From Marivivens sp. (lineage in GTDB: Bacteria > Pseudomonadota > Alphaproteobacteria > Rhodobacterales > Rhodobacteraceae), in contig JAHEBU010000007.1 in NCBI GenBank assembly GCA_024642115.1, forward strand, positions 169,968 through 233,967: a stretch of DNA of 64,000 nt, read 5' to 3'. The position numbers and the translations under genes are program-made. The notes beneath the pieces are model-generated. The model was not told the origin of the DNA, did no database searches, and saw nothing but the letters and a program-made list of their open reading frames with translations. Below, one piece after another: positions 15,223 through 24,368 of this stretch (positions are counted from its first letter, which is position 1; every line of letters starts with the position of its first letter).

Positions 15223-17438
15223 TGCCCGACCTGCTGATCGAACTCTTTTCCGAGGAAATCCCGGCCCGGATGCAGACCCGCGCCGCCGAGGACCTGAAAA
15301 AGCTGATGACCGACGGTCTGGTCGAGGCCGGGTTGACCTATGCTGCCGCCGCCGCCTTTTCCACGCCGCGCCGTTTGACCCTGTCGATTGAAGGACTTAC
15401 CGGCGAAAGCAAACCCGTGCGCGAAGAACGCAAGGGACCCGCCACGACCGCCCCGAAACCTGCCATCGACGGGTTCCTGCGGTCCACTGGCCTGACGCTG
15501 GATCAACTGGAAACGCGGGATGATAAAAAGGGGCAGGTCTATTTCGCCGTCCTGACCAAACCGGGCCGCCCCGCCGCCGACATCGTGGCCGAGGTGCTGG
15601 ACCGCGCGATCCGCACCTTCCCGTGGCCCAAGTCCATGCGGTGGGGGGCCGGCACGCTGAAATGGGTCCGCCCGCTGCATTCGATCCTGTGCCTGATGGT
15701 GGGCGATGACGGGGCCGAGGTTGTCCCGCTGACCGTGGACGGCATCGTCGCGGGCAATACCACGCGCGGCCACCGCTTCCTCGCGCCCGAGGCATTTTCC
15801 GTAACTTCGTTCGAGGATTACGAGGCGAAGTTGAAGCGGTCCAAGGTCGTTCTGCGGGCCGACGAACGGGCGGAAACCATCTGGCACGACGCCACCAACC
15901 AGGCCTTCGCACTGGGGCTTGAGGTAGTCGAAGATTCCGGATTGTTGGCCGAAGTCGCTGGGCTGGTCGAATGGCCCGTCGTCCTGATGGGCCAGATCGG
16001 CGCGGACTTTCTGGACCTGCCGCCCGAGGTGTTGCGCACCTCGATGAAGGAACACCAGAAGTTCTTTTCGGTGAAAAATCCCAAGACGGGTCGCATCGAA
16101 CGCTTTGTCACCGTCGCCAACACGGTGACCAAGGACGACGGCGCGACCATCCTTGCGGGCAACCAAAAGGTGCTGTCGGCGCGGTTGTCGGACGCCAAGT
16201 TCTTCTACGAAAACGACCTGCGCGTGGCGCGGGCTGGCATGGACGACTGGCTCGACGGGCTGAAGGCCGTGACGTTCCATAACAAGCTTGGGTCGCAGTT
16301 CGACCGGATTCAGCGGATCGCAGCACTCGCCCGCGAAATCGCGCCGATGGTCGGGGCCGACCCGGACAAGGCCGAAGAGGCCGCACGCATCGCCAAGGCC
16401 GACCTGCGGTCGTCTATGGTCGGCGAATTCCCGGAATTGCAAGGGCTTATGGGCCGCTATTACGCGCTGGCCGCCGAGTTGGACCCAGAAGTGGCCGAAG
16501 CGGCCGAGATGCACTGGAAACCAATGGGCCCGTCGGACGCCGTGCCCACCGCCCCGGTGTCCGTCGCCGTCGCGCTGGCCGACAAGATCGACACCCTGAC
16601 CGGGTTCTGGGCCATCGACGAGAAGCCCACCGGAAGCAAGGACCCCTTTGCGTTGCGACGCGCGGCGCTGGGGGTTATTCGTATGGTGTTGGAGAATGGT
16701 GTAAGACTACATTTGGTAAATCCGATTGCATTTGTGATTGGGTTTCACGCCTCTTTCCAAAGAGGAGACGTTGTCCGCGAACAAGCGCTGAAACTAGCCA
16801 AATATGCGGCGAAAATTGGTGAGCCAATTTATGCAGAAAGTCTACTCAAACAGAGCTTTGAGATTGCCGATAAAGCACCGGTAGCTTCGACTGAAACTAT
16901 GACTGCCATGCTAGCCGACCTCCTCGCCTTCTTTCACGACCGCCTCAAGGTCTTCCTCAAAGACCAAGGCATCCGCCACGACGTCATCGACGCCTGCATC
17001 GCCATGCCCGGCAACGATGACCTGACGCTGCTGGTCAAGCGGGCCACCGCGCTGTCGGACTTCCTGAAAACCGACGACGGGGAAAACCTGCTTCAGGGGT
17101 TCAAGCGGGCCAACAACATCCTGACGCAGGCGGAAACGGCGGACGGGGTCGAATATTCCTATGGCGCGGATGTCAAATTCGCCGACACGGATGAGGAAAA
17201 GGCGCTGTTCGCCGCGCTCGACACGGCAGACAAGGCCATTCAGCCCGCGATGCAGGCTGAAGATTTCGCCGCCGCCATGTCGGCAATGGCCTCCCTCCGT
17301 GCGCCCATCGACGCGTTCTTTACCGCCGTTCAGGTGAACGACGACAACCCGATCCTGCGGCGCAACCGGCTCAACCTGCTGTCGCGCATCCGCACCATTT
17401 GCCAAAGCGTGGCGGATTTGACGCGGGTCGAGGGCTGA
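15222..17438 (+). CDS. glyS: Glycyl-tRNA synthetase beta subunit
   Basis: 738 residues, longer than the about 690 of E. coli GlyS. Recognised by [41 protein letters not shown], and AKFFYENDL. GlyS carries the HD-like and tRNA-binding domains and is required for aminoacylation with GlyQ. Residues about 487-563 (16681-16910) are encoded by unusually AT-rich DNA and lack clear family motifs, after which the frame returns to FFHDRLKVFL. The frame is uninterrupted. It begins at the stop of the DUF6446 gene. Confidence 0.96.
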   Translation: MPDLLIELFSEEIPARMQTRAAEDLKKLMTDGLVEAGLTYAAAAAFSTPRRLTLSIEGLTGESKPVREERKGPATTAPKPAIDGFLRSTGLTLDQLETRDDKKGQVYFAVLTKPGRPAADIVAEVLDRAIRTFPWPKSMRWGAGTLKWVRPLHSILCLMVGDDGAEVVPLTVDGIVAGNTTRGHRFLAPEAFSVTSFEDYEAKLKRSKVVLRADERAETIWHDATNQAFALGLEVVEDSGLLAEVAGLVEWPVVLMGQIGADFLDLPPEVLRTSMKEHQKFFSVKNPKTGRIERFVTVANTVTKDDGATILAGNQKVLSARLSDAKFFYENDLRVARAGMDDWLDGLKAVTFHNKLGSQFDRIQRIAALAREIAPMVGADPDKAEEAARIAKADLRSSMVGEFPELQGLMGRYYALAAELDPEVAEAAEMHWKPMGPSDAVPTAPVSVAVALADKIDTLTGFWAIDEKPTGSKDPFALRRAALGVIRMVLENGVRLHLVNPIAFVIGFHASFQRGDVVREQALKLAKYAAKIGEPIYAESLLKQSFEIADKAPVASTETMTAMLADLLAFFHDRLKVFLKDQGIRHDVIDACIAMPGNDDLTLLVKRATALSDFLKTDDGENLLQGFKRANNILTQAETADGVEYSYGADVKFADTDEEKALFAALDTADKAIQPAMQAEDFAAAMSAMASLRAPIDAFFTAVQVNDDNPILRRNRLNLLSRIRTICQSVADLTRVEG
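16681..16910 (+). other. AT-rich, atypical in-frame patch inside glyS
   Basis: Base counts by eye give about 40%, 53%, 40% and 50% G+C for the four 60-base blocks 16681-16920, against roughly 65% on both sides. Codons such as TTA-, AGA-, CTA- and TTT-rich choices (aga, cta, tta-like) differ from the surrounding Rhodobacterales usage. The boundaries are sharp: ctgggggttattcg before and gccgacctcctcgcc after. It encodes about 77 residues without interrupting glyS. Confidence 0.8.
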
Positions 17439-17481
17439 TCGGACTGTCAACTTTGCTTTACGCAAGGGTCGCAATGACGCT

Positions 17482-20073
17482 ATGCTGCGGTCACACAAAG
17501 GACGCGCCGCAGTGCAGCAACACGCCACCTTCTCTCAGGTCACCCTGATCACGCCGACCGCTGCCATGTCACCGCTGGTGCATGGCGGGCGGGCCAAATG
17601 CCTGCAACGACTGCTGCGGCTGGACATGCCCGTGCCCACCACCGTCGCGCTGAGTTTCGAGGCGGTGAGCAACATCGCCCGAGGAAATCTGCCCGATATC
17701 GCCCAGATCCTCGAACCCTTTGGCACAGCACCGCTGCTGTCCGTCCGGCCCAGCAGCCTTGACCCCGATTGGGGCGGGCCGGGGGCGATCCTGAACATCG
17801 GCATGAACGCCGCCCGGTACGAGGCCATGATCGGCGATATCGGGCAGGCTGCCGCGACGGCTCTGTATCTGCGGTTTGTTCAGTCCTATGCGATCCATGT
17901 CGCCCGGCTGGACCCAGACGCGTTCGACCTGCCCGACGATCCGTCTCCCTCGGCCTTGCTGGCGATGCTGGCGGCCTACGAGGACGAAACCGACGCGCCG
18001 TTCCCGCAGGACCCCGCCGTTCAGCTGACCGAGGTCCTGCGGTCGATGGCCCGCGCCTGGGACGGCACCACTGCGCGTCTGCTTCGCCAGGCCAAGGGCG
18101 CGCCTGTCGATGCAGGCCTTGGCCTTGTCGTTCAGGCGATGGCGATGGGCGTGGGGCAGGGCATTTGCGGGTCTGGTGTGATACAGTTCGTCAATGCCGT
18201 GACCGGCGTGCCGCAGATCACCGGCCGCTACCTGAGCCAGAGTCAGGGCCGCGACGCCCTGACCGCGGAAACCGGGGCAATCTACCTCACCCGCGATCCG
18301 CGCGGCGGGTCGTTGCAGGACGAATGTCCCGAAGCCTTTGAAAAGCTGTTGGACTACGGAACCCTCTGCCGCCAGCGGCTGCGCGAGGAAATGCAGATCG
18401 AATTCACGCTGGACGGTGGGCGGTTGCGGATTCTGGATGCCGTTCGGGTCCAGCGGTCCAGCCGCGCGTCGGTCAGCATCGCCGTGGCCTTGGCCACCGA
18501 CGGGGTGATCCCCAAGGACGAGGCGGTCATGCGCGTCGATCCCGGCGCGCTGTCCGAACTGCTGCATCGGCAGGTCGACCCCTCGGCCCCGCGCGACCGG
18601 ATCGTGACGGGAATCGCCGCCAGCCCCGGCGCAGCCACAGGCCGGATCGTGTTCACCGCCAACGACGCACAGGCCAGTGCCGCGCGGGGTGAGGCCTGCG
18701 TTCTGGTCCGCCGCGAGACCAGCCCCGAGGATATTCGCGGTATGCATGCCGCCCAGGCAGTTCTGACCGTGCGCGGCGGGATCACCAGCCATGCCGCCGT
18801 GATCGGGCGGGGGCTGGGTCTGCCGTGTGTCGTCGGGGCATCGGACCTGGAAATCGACAGGAAAAAGGGTGTGATGATCGCCCCCGGCGGCCGTACCTTC
18901 CGCGAAGGAGACATCATCACTGTGGACGGTACCAGCGGGCAGGTTCTGGCGGGGGAACCTGCGATGCTCGAAGCCGCGCTCGATGGCGCGTTCCAGACCC
19001 TGCTGTCCTGGGCGGACGAATTCCGCGACATCGGCGTGCGGGCCAACGCCGACACCCCTGCGGATGCGCAGACGGCCAAGAATTTCGCGGCGCAGGGCAT
19101 CGGGCTTTGCCGCACCGAACACATGTTCTTCGAAGGCGACCGTCTGGGCGTCATGCGCGAGATGATCTTTGCCAACACAGCCTCGGACCGCCGATCAGTC
19201 CTGGACCGGCTGTTGCCCATGCAACGGGCCGATTTCGCCGCACTCTTTGACATCATGCAGGGCAAACCTGTTTGTATCCGCCTGTTCGACCCGCCGCTGC
19301 ACGAATTCCTGCCGACCGACAAACAGGGGTTGCGCGATCTGGCCGAACAATTGGCGCTTCCCATGGCCGAGGTCGAGGGTCGGGTGGACGCGCTGCGTGA
19401 ATACAACCCCATGCTGGGGATGCGCGGTGTGCGTCTTGGCATCACCGTCCCCGAAATCACCGAAATGCAGGCCCGCGCCATATTCGAGGCGACGGTCGAG
19501 ATCAGCCGCAAGGGCGCGCCCGTCGTGCCCGAAATCATGATCCCCCTCGTCAGCGCCATGCGCGAGGTCGAACTGGTCAAGGGCCGGATTGACGCCGTTG
19601 CGGCCGCCGTGCGGGCCGAGACCGGCGTTGATTTCACCTACCGGCTGGGGGTGATGGTGGAAACGCCCCGCGCGGCGCTGCGGGCCGCCGACATCGCCCA
19701 GCACGCGGCGTTCCTGTCGTTCGGGACCAATGACTTGACCCAGATGACCTATGGCCTGTCGCGCGACGACGCGGGGCGGTTCATGTCTGCCTATGTCCAG
19801 CAGGGCGTGTTCCCCGAGGACCCGTTTCATACGCTTGACGTCGAGGGGGTGGGCGAACTGCTCTCCATCGGGGCGGAACGTGGACGACAAAGTCGCCCCG
19901 AGGTTGTCTTGTCCATCTGCGGCGAACATGGCGGCAGCCGAGTCGCCATCGCTTTTTGCCGTGCGCATGGGTTCGATTACGTCTCTTGCTCGCCATTCCG
20001 TGTTCCCGTTGCGCGACTTTCCGCCGCTCAATTGGCGATCATCGACCGACGGTCGCTCAATCTGTCGTCTTAA
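17482..20073 (+). CDS. PEP-utilising enzyme, pyruvate phosphate dikinase homologue with altered ATP-binding domain
   Basis: 863 residues. The central phosphohistidine domain (VLTVRGGITSHAAVIGRG, His437) and the C-terminal PEP/pyruvate barrel (GLCRTEHMFF, EYNPMLGMRGVRLG, FGTNDLTQMTYGLSRDDAGRF, and the Cys of SICGEHGG, Cys813) are intact. The N-terminal ATP-grasp half is less canonical: the segment that reads GEFL..NAQGED in PPDK reads GRYL..SQGRD, and the FTRNPxTGE strand reads FVNAVTGV. Function as true PPDK is therefore uncertain. It follows glyS by 43 bases. Start ATG 17482; a GTG at 17512 with AAGGA upstream is an alternative. Confidence 0.8.
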   Translation: MLRSHKGRAAVQQHATFSQVTLITPTAAMSPLVHGGRAKCLQRLLRLDMPVPTTVALSFEAVSNIARGNLPDIAQILEPFGTAPLLSVRPSSLDPDWGGPGAILNIGMNAARYEAMIGDIGQAAATALYLRFVQSYAIHVARLDPDAFDLPDDPSPSALLAMLAAYEDETDAPFPQDPAVQLTEVLRSMARAWDGTTARLLRQAKGAPVDAGLGLVVQAMAMGVGQGICGSGVIQFVNAVTGVPQITGRYLSQSQGRDALTAETGAIYLTRDPRGGSLQDECPEAFEKLLDYGTLCRQRLREEMQIEFTLDGGRLRILDAVRVQRSSRASVSIAVALATDGVIPKDEAVMRVDPGALSELLHRQVDPSAPRDRIVTGIAASPGAATGRIVFTANDAQASAARGEACVLVRRETSPEDIRGMHAAQAVLTVRGGITSHAAVIGRGLGLPCVVGASDLEIDRKKGVMIAPGGRTFREGDIITVDGTSGQVLAGEPAMLEAALDGAFQTLLSWADEFRDIGVRANADTPADAQTAKNFAAQGIGLCRTEHMFFEGDRLGVMREMIFANTASDRRSVLDRLLPMQRADFAALFDIMQGKPVCIRLFDPPLHEFLPTDKQGLRDLAEQLALPMAEVEGRVDALREYNPMLGMRGVRLGITVPEITEMQARAIFEATVEISRKGAPVVPEIMIPLVSAMREVELVKGRIDAVAAAVRAETGVDFTYRLGVMVETPRAALRAADIAQHAAFLSFGTNDLTQMTYGLSRDDAGRFMSAYVQQGVFPEDPFHTLDVEGVGELLSIGAERGRQSRPEVVLSICGEHGGSRVAIAFCRAHGFDYVSCSPFRVPVARLSAAQLAIIDRRSLNLSS

Positions 20074-20154
20074 CTTCGGTCTGCAACACCATATTTTGTT
20101 TGCACTATTTCCAATACGGAAACGACGGCAGGAAATGGCCTTCCCCTAACGTAA

Positions 20155-20175
20155 GGCCGGGTTTACGGCCCGGTC
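20155..20175 (+). terminator. Possible terminator after the PPDK homologue
   Basis: GGCCGGG (20155-20161) can pair with CCCGGTC (20169-20175), with one G-U pair and a seven-base loop, followed by ACTTTCCCTT. The T content is modest, so termination is only a possibility. Confidence 0.35.
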
Positions 20176-20217
20176 ACTTTCCCTTACAGCAACCAAGCCC
20201 GCGCGGGGCTGGACCGC

Positions 20218-20919
20218 GTGACGCCTTGGTTGGGGAAAATGATCTTACCTTTACGCTGTGGCGCGGTCCGTGGACTGCTGCTGTCAATTTTCGTTGCGCT
20301 TGTCGGCAGCGCCTCTTCTGCCGAAGACCTTCTCGCCTCGCGGCTGAGCGAACTTCTGGGCCAGGAACGTCAGGCTCTCGATGTTGTTCCCTCCGCCCGC
20401 ATGTCGGCCCTGACGGCACCGCCTCGGGCCTCTGACCGTGACATCACCACCGCCCCCGCCACATTGAGCTATGACGAGGCCTATCTGGCCGCCCTGCCCA
20501 CCGCCAGCGGTGACGCGCAATGGGACTGTCTGGCCAAGGCCATCTATTTCGAGGCGCGCGGCGAATCCGTGCGCGGCATGTTCGCCGTGGGCGAAGTGAT
20601 CCTGAACCGCGTGGACAGCGGCACCTTTCCGGGCAACGTCTGCAATGTGGTCAATCAGGGGTCCGGTCGCCGCAATTCCTGCCAGTTTTCCTATGCTTGC
20701 GATGGCGTGGCCGACCGCGTCCGCGAACAGGCCGCTTGGGTCGAAACGGGCAAGATCGCCCGCCTGCTGTTGGACGGTGCGCCGCGTGCGCTGACCGACG
20801 GTGCGACCTATTTCCACACCACCGGCGTCCGGCCCTCATGGTCGCGACAGTTTGAACAGACGGCCCAGATCGGGGCGCACCTGTTCTACCGCGAACCGAT
20901 CCGCACGGCGTCGAACTAG
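20218..20919 (+). CDS. Exported SleB-type cell wall hydrolase
   Basis: 233 residues. After a signal sequence (LLLSIFVALVGSASSAE) and a low-complexity linker comes a hydrolase_2 (SleB) domain beginning DAQWDCLAKAIYFEARGES, with the conserved glutamate of EARGES, then AVGEVILNRVDSGTFPGNVCNVV and CQFSYACDG, typical of lytic murein-cleaving enzymes. It should act on peptidoglycan in the periplasm. Start is GTG 20218 or ATG 20239 (MILPLRCG); both keep the signal peptide. The gap upstream contains the weak hairpin at 20155. Confidence 0.88.
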   Translation: MTPWLGKMILPLRCGAVRGLLLSIFVALVGSASSAEDLLASRLSELLGQERQALDVVPSARMSALTAPPRASDRDITTAPATLSYDEAYLAALPTASGDAQWDCLAKAIYFEARGESVRGMFAVGEVILNRVDSGTFPGNVCNVVNQGSGRRNSCQFSYACDGVADRVREQAAWVETGKIARLLLDGAPRALTDGATYFHTTGVRPSWSRQFEQTAQIGAHLFYREPIRTASN

Positions 20920-21011
20920 GGGTCGCATTGGGGCGGTTAAAGGGCGCGGACAATGCCTTGTCGGCCATGCAGGGGGCTAGTATGCCCCCGACAACCCTTT
21001 CTGGTGTGCTC

Positions 21012-21926
21012 ATGACCGACGATATCCGCCTTGCCTTTGCCCATCCGTCCGAACGGGCCGAGGCGACCGCCGACACCCCCCGTGATCGCATTTCGCTGCG
21101 CGATTATGTGGTCGAGGTGGAAATCGGCGCGTTTCAGTTGGAACGCGGCACGCTTCAGCGGGTCCGCTTCAATGTGGTGGTCGAGGTCGCCCCACAGACA
21201 GGTGACATCGACGACGACGTGGACCGCATCCTGTCCTATGATCGCCTGACCGAGGCTATCGGCACTGAATTGCACGCCGAACGGATCAACCTGCTGGAAA
21301 CGCTAGCCGCCCGCGTGGCGGAACGCATCTTGCATGAACCTCAGGCGCTAAGGGTCTTTGTCCGCATCGAAAAACTGGATCGGGGGCCGTTCTCTCTTGG
21401 GGTGGAAATCGTCCGGGCCAAGGGTGAGCTGGCCAGGTCGGGTCAGGATCATGTGCAGGCGCCGCACCCCCGCATCGTTTTTCTGTCCAACGCCGCCATC
21501 GGGTCTGACCGGCTGTCTGTCTGGATCGACGGATTGGCCGCGTCGGGCGTGCCGCTGGTCTTGTGTGTAGGCGCCCCAGACACGCCTGCGCCGCAAACCC
21601 GCATCGCGTTGGCGCAACGGCGGATCGACCTTCTGGCCATCGAACAAAACGCCTGGGTTCTGGCCGGGCGCGACAAACGCTGCATGGTCGTAGGCACCCG
21701 AACCGAGCTTGATTGGGCGATGAAGAACGGCCAGATCTGCGTCTGGGCTCCGTCCAAGATCGTGCTGGATGCGGTGGACGGACCCAGCGCCAGCCCGCGC
21801 GACGCGCTGGCCCTCGTCGCGTGGTTTGCCCAAAGCCTTCAGGCGTGCGAATTGCTGGTCATCGGGGCTGCGGCCCCGGTTGCCACTGTGGCGACCCGCG
21901 CAATCGGTCTGGGTGATCCGGTGTGA
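21012..21926 (+). CDS. folB: Dihydroneopterin aldolase with C-terminal extension
   Basis: 304 residues. Residues about 25-135 are a FolB domain: RISLRDYVVEVEIGAFQLE and LSYDRLTEAIGTELHAERINLLETLAARVAERIL contain the expected active-site Glu/Tyr positions; the enzyme splits dihydroneopterin into hydroxymethyldihydropterin and glycolaldehyde in folate synthesis. FolB proteins are usually about 120 residues; the further about 165 residues (from HPRIVFLSNAAIG) form an additional domain with VLCVGAPD and VVGTRTELDWA that I do not recognise. Start ATG 21012 is in the first typical position. It overlaps folP (GTGA). Confidence 0.85.
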   Translation: MTDDIRLAFAHPSERAEATADTPRDRISLRDYVVEVEIGAFQLERGTLQRVRFNVVVEVAPQTGDIDDDVDRILSYDRLTEAIGTELHAERINLLETLAARVAERILHEPQALRVFVRIEKLDRGPFSLGVEIVRAKGELARSGQDHVQAPHPRIVFLSNAAIGSDRLSVWIDGLAASGVPLVLCVGAPDTPAPQTRIALAQRRIDLLAIEQNAWVLAGRDKRCMVVGTRTELDWAMKNGQICVWAPSKIVLDAVDGPSASPRDALALVAWFAQSLQACELLVIGAAAPVATVATRAIGLGDPV

Positions 21927-22945
21927 CCAGCTATCTGCGCCCCATCGCCGAGCCGCCGCGGACTGACACCAGGCGGGTTTGGCTGGGTCTGGGTGGCAGC
22001 GCCCATATCCAGTGCGACATGATCGATCAGCTGACCCGCGGCCAGCGGCACGTCGAACTGCTGATCGACGATCTGACAGAGGCCGCCCGTGCCCGGCTGA
22101 CGGCCCGGCGCGCGATGCTGTGCGGACTGACGCTGGACCGGCCCCGGATCATGGGCATCCTGAATGTGACCCCCGACAGCTTTTCCGATGGCGGGACGCT
22201 GGCCACGGTGGCGGATGCGGTGGCCCGCGCCAAAGTCATCGCACGGGACGCGGATATTCTTGATATCGGCGGGGAAAGCACCCGGCCGGGGGCTGCCGAA
22301 GTCCCCGTTTCCGAAGAAATCAATCGCACTGCCCCCGTTATACGCGCGATCCGCGACGCGGGGATCACCACGCCGATTTCGATTGATACCCGCAAGGCGG
22401 CGGTCGCGGATGCGGCCCTGGCGGCCGGGGCGGACATGGTGAACGACGTGTCGGCCTTTCGGTTTGATCCTGATCTGGCGGATGTGGTGGCCTCAAACGG
22501 GGTGTCGGTCTGCCTGATGCATTCGGTCGGCACGCCGGACACGATGCAGGCGCAGGCACAATATGACGACGTGGTGTTTGATGTGTTCGACCATCTGGCC
22601 GAACGGATCGCCTTTGCCGTGCAGGCGGGCATCGACCGTCAAAAGATCATCACCGACCCCGGCATTGGGTTCGGTAAGACCCTGCAACACAATGTGACAT
22701 TACTGCGCAATCTGACAGTGTATCATGACCTTGGCCTGCCGATCCTTCTGGGCGCATCGCGCAAGCGGTTCATCGGGACGATCAGCGGGGTCGAACAAGC
22801 GGCCGAACGGGTGGCCGGATCGCTTGCCGTAGCCCTGCACGGGGTGACGCAGGGGGTTCAGGTTCTGCGCGTTCACGATACGGCAGAGACAAGACAGGCC
22901 CTGAGCCTGCATTTGGCAGTGAATGGAACAGACAGTGACTATTGA
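21923..22945 (+). CDS. folP: Dihydropteroate synthase
   Basis: 340 residues from a GTG start that overlaps the folB stop. The enzyme joins p-aminobenzoate to hydroxymethyldihydropterin pyrophosphate. Signatures: [51 protein letters not shown] and GASRKRFIG. The N-terminal about 70 residues ([20 protein letters not shown]..) precede the TIM-barrel core and are longer than in E. coli FolP. folB and glmM are contiguous, the common folate-cell wall cluster order of alphaproteobacteria. Confidence 0.96.
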   Translation: MTSYLRPIAEPPRTDTRRVWLGLGGSAHIQCDMIDQLTRGQRHVELLIDDLTEAARARLTARRAMLCGLTLDRPRIMGILNVTPDSFSDGGTLATVADAVARAKVIARDADILDIGGESTRPGAAEVPVSEEINRTAPVIRAIRDAGITTPISIDTRKAAVADAALAAGADMVNDVSAFRFDPDLADVVASNGVSVCLMHSVGTPDTMQAQAQYDDVVFDVFDHLAERIAFAVQAGIDRQKIITDPGIGFGKTLQHNVTLLRNLTVYHDLGLPILLGASRKRFIGTISGVEQAAERVAGSLAVALHGVTQGVQVLRVHDTAETRQALSLHLAVNGTDSDY

Positions 22946-24284
22946 GAAATTGTTCGGCACCGACGGCGTGCGCGGCACGGCCAATGTGCATCCGATGACC
23001 GCCGACATGGCGTTGAAAATCGGCGCGGCAGCCGGGCGGTATTTCCGCAACGACGGGTCCAACGGGCACCGCGTGGTCATCGGCAAGGACACGCGGCTGT
23101 CCGGATACATGTTCGAAAACGCGCTGACGGCGGGGCTGACCTCGACGGGCATGAATGTGCTTTTGCTGGGGCCGGTGCCGACCCCGGCGGTCGGGCTGCT
23201 GACCACGTCGATGCGGGCGGACGTGGGCATCATGATTTCGGCCAGCCACAACCCGCATCACGACAACGGGATCAAGTTCTTTGGGCCGGACGGCTTCAAA
23301 CTGTCCGACAAGGCCGAGCACGAGATCGAGGCGCTGGTCGCCGGGCCGATCGAACCGGCCCAGGCCGTCAACATCGGTCGGGCGAAACGGATCGACGACG
23401 GGCGGTTCCGCTATGCCGAACGGGTCAAATCCACCTTTCCGCAGGGGATGCGGCTGGACGGGCTCAAGGTCGTGATCGACTGCGCCAACGGGGCCGCCTA
23501 CAAGGTTGCCCCCGAGGTCCTGTGGGAACTGGGCGCTACAGTGATCCCCGTGGGGGTCAGCCCGAACGGGACGAACATCAACCAGGGCTGCGGATCGACC
23601 AGCACGCGCACGGCGGCGGAAACCATCGTCACACATGGGGCCGATGTGGGCATCTGTCTGGATGGCGACGCGGACCGGGTGATGATCCTGGATGAAAACG
23701 GGCAGGTGGCCGATGGCGACCAGATCATGGCACTGATGGCCGGACGCTGGGCGGCGCAGGACCGACTGCGCGGCGGGACGCTGGTGGCCACCGTCATGTC
23801 AAACCTTGGGCTGGAACGGTTTCTTGCGGACAAGGGGCTGCATCTGGAACGGACCGCCGTCGGCGACCGTTACGTGGTCGAGGCGATGCGGCGCGGCGGC
23901 TGGAACCTCGGTGGGGAACAGTCCGGGCACATTGTCATGACCGACTATGCCACCACCGGCGACGGTCTGCTGGCGGGGCTGCAATTCCTGGCTGCGATGA
24001 TCGAGACGGGCCAACCGGCCTCGTCCCTGTCGCGCAGCTTTGAAACCGTGCCGCAGATGCTCAAGAACGTGCGGTACGAGGCAGGGCAGGACCCCCTTGA
24101 TGCGCCGTCGGTCAAGGCGGCCATCGCCAACGCCCAAGGGCTGCTCATCGGCAAAGGGCGGTTGCTGATCCGCAAATCCGGCACCGAACCGCTGGTCCGG
24201 GTGATGGCCGAATGCGAAGATGCGGGTCTACTGGCGCAGGTCATCGACGGTATCGTGGCCGAGGTGCGGGCCGTCGCCGCCTGA
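22935..24284 (+). CDS. glmM: Phosphoglucosamine mutase
   Basis: About 449 residues. GlmM converts glucosamine-6-phosphate to glucosamine-1-phosphate for UDP-GlcNAc and thus peptidoglycan. Signatures: [30 protein letters not shown] with the phosphoserine (Ser104 from the GTG start), [14 protein letters not shown] and [14 protein letters not shown]. The GTG at 22935 lines up residue-for-residue with the E. coli N-terminus (FGTDG at 7-11) and has GGAAC upstream; ATG 22923 is the alternative. It overlaps the end of folP. Confidence 0.95.
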   Translation: MTIEKLFGTDGVRGTANVHPMTADMALKIGAAAGRYFRNDGSNGHRVVIGKDTRLSGYMFENALTAGLTSTGMNVLLLGPVPTPAVGLLTTSMRADVGIMISASHNPHHDNGIKFFGPDGFKLSDKAEHEIEALVAGPIEPAQAVNIGRAKRIDDGRFRYAERVKSTFPQGMRLDGLKVVIDCANGAAYKVAPEVLWELGATVIPVGVSPNGTNINQGCGSTSTRTAAETIVTHGADVGICLDGDADRVMILDENGQVADGDQIMALMAGRWAAQDRLRGGTLVATVMSNLGLERFLADKGLHLERTAVGDRYVVEAMRRGGWNLGGEQSGHIVMTDYATTGDGLLAGLQFLAAMIETGQPASSLSRSFETVPQMLKNVRYEAGQDPLDAPSVKAAIANAQGLLIGKGRLLIRKSGTEPLVRVMAECEDAGLLAQVIDGIVAEVRAVAA

Positions 24285-24368
24285 CCGGGGCAATCAATTT
24301 TCTGGCAACGTGGGGCTGTCCGTGTTTAGGATCAGGTGTTAATTCCTGACCTTTCAAAGGCCCTGATT

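Noticed and set aside
16681..16910. An intein or insertion sequence inside glyS
   Set aside because: At about 77 residues it is too short for an intein, and there are no terminal repeats or transposase.
17569..19122. Long minus-strand frames inside the PPDK homologue
   Set aside because: They reflect codon bias of the opposite strand; the plus-strand protein has all barrel motifs.
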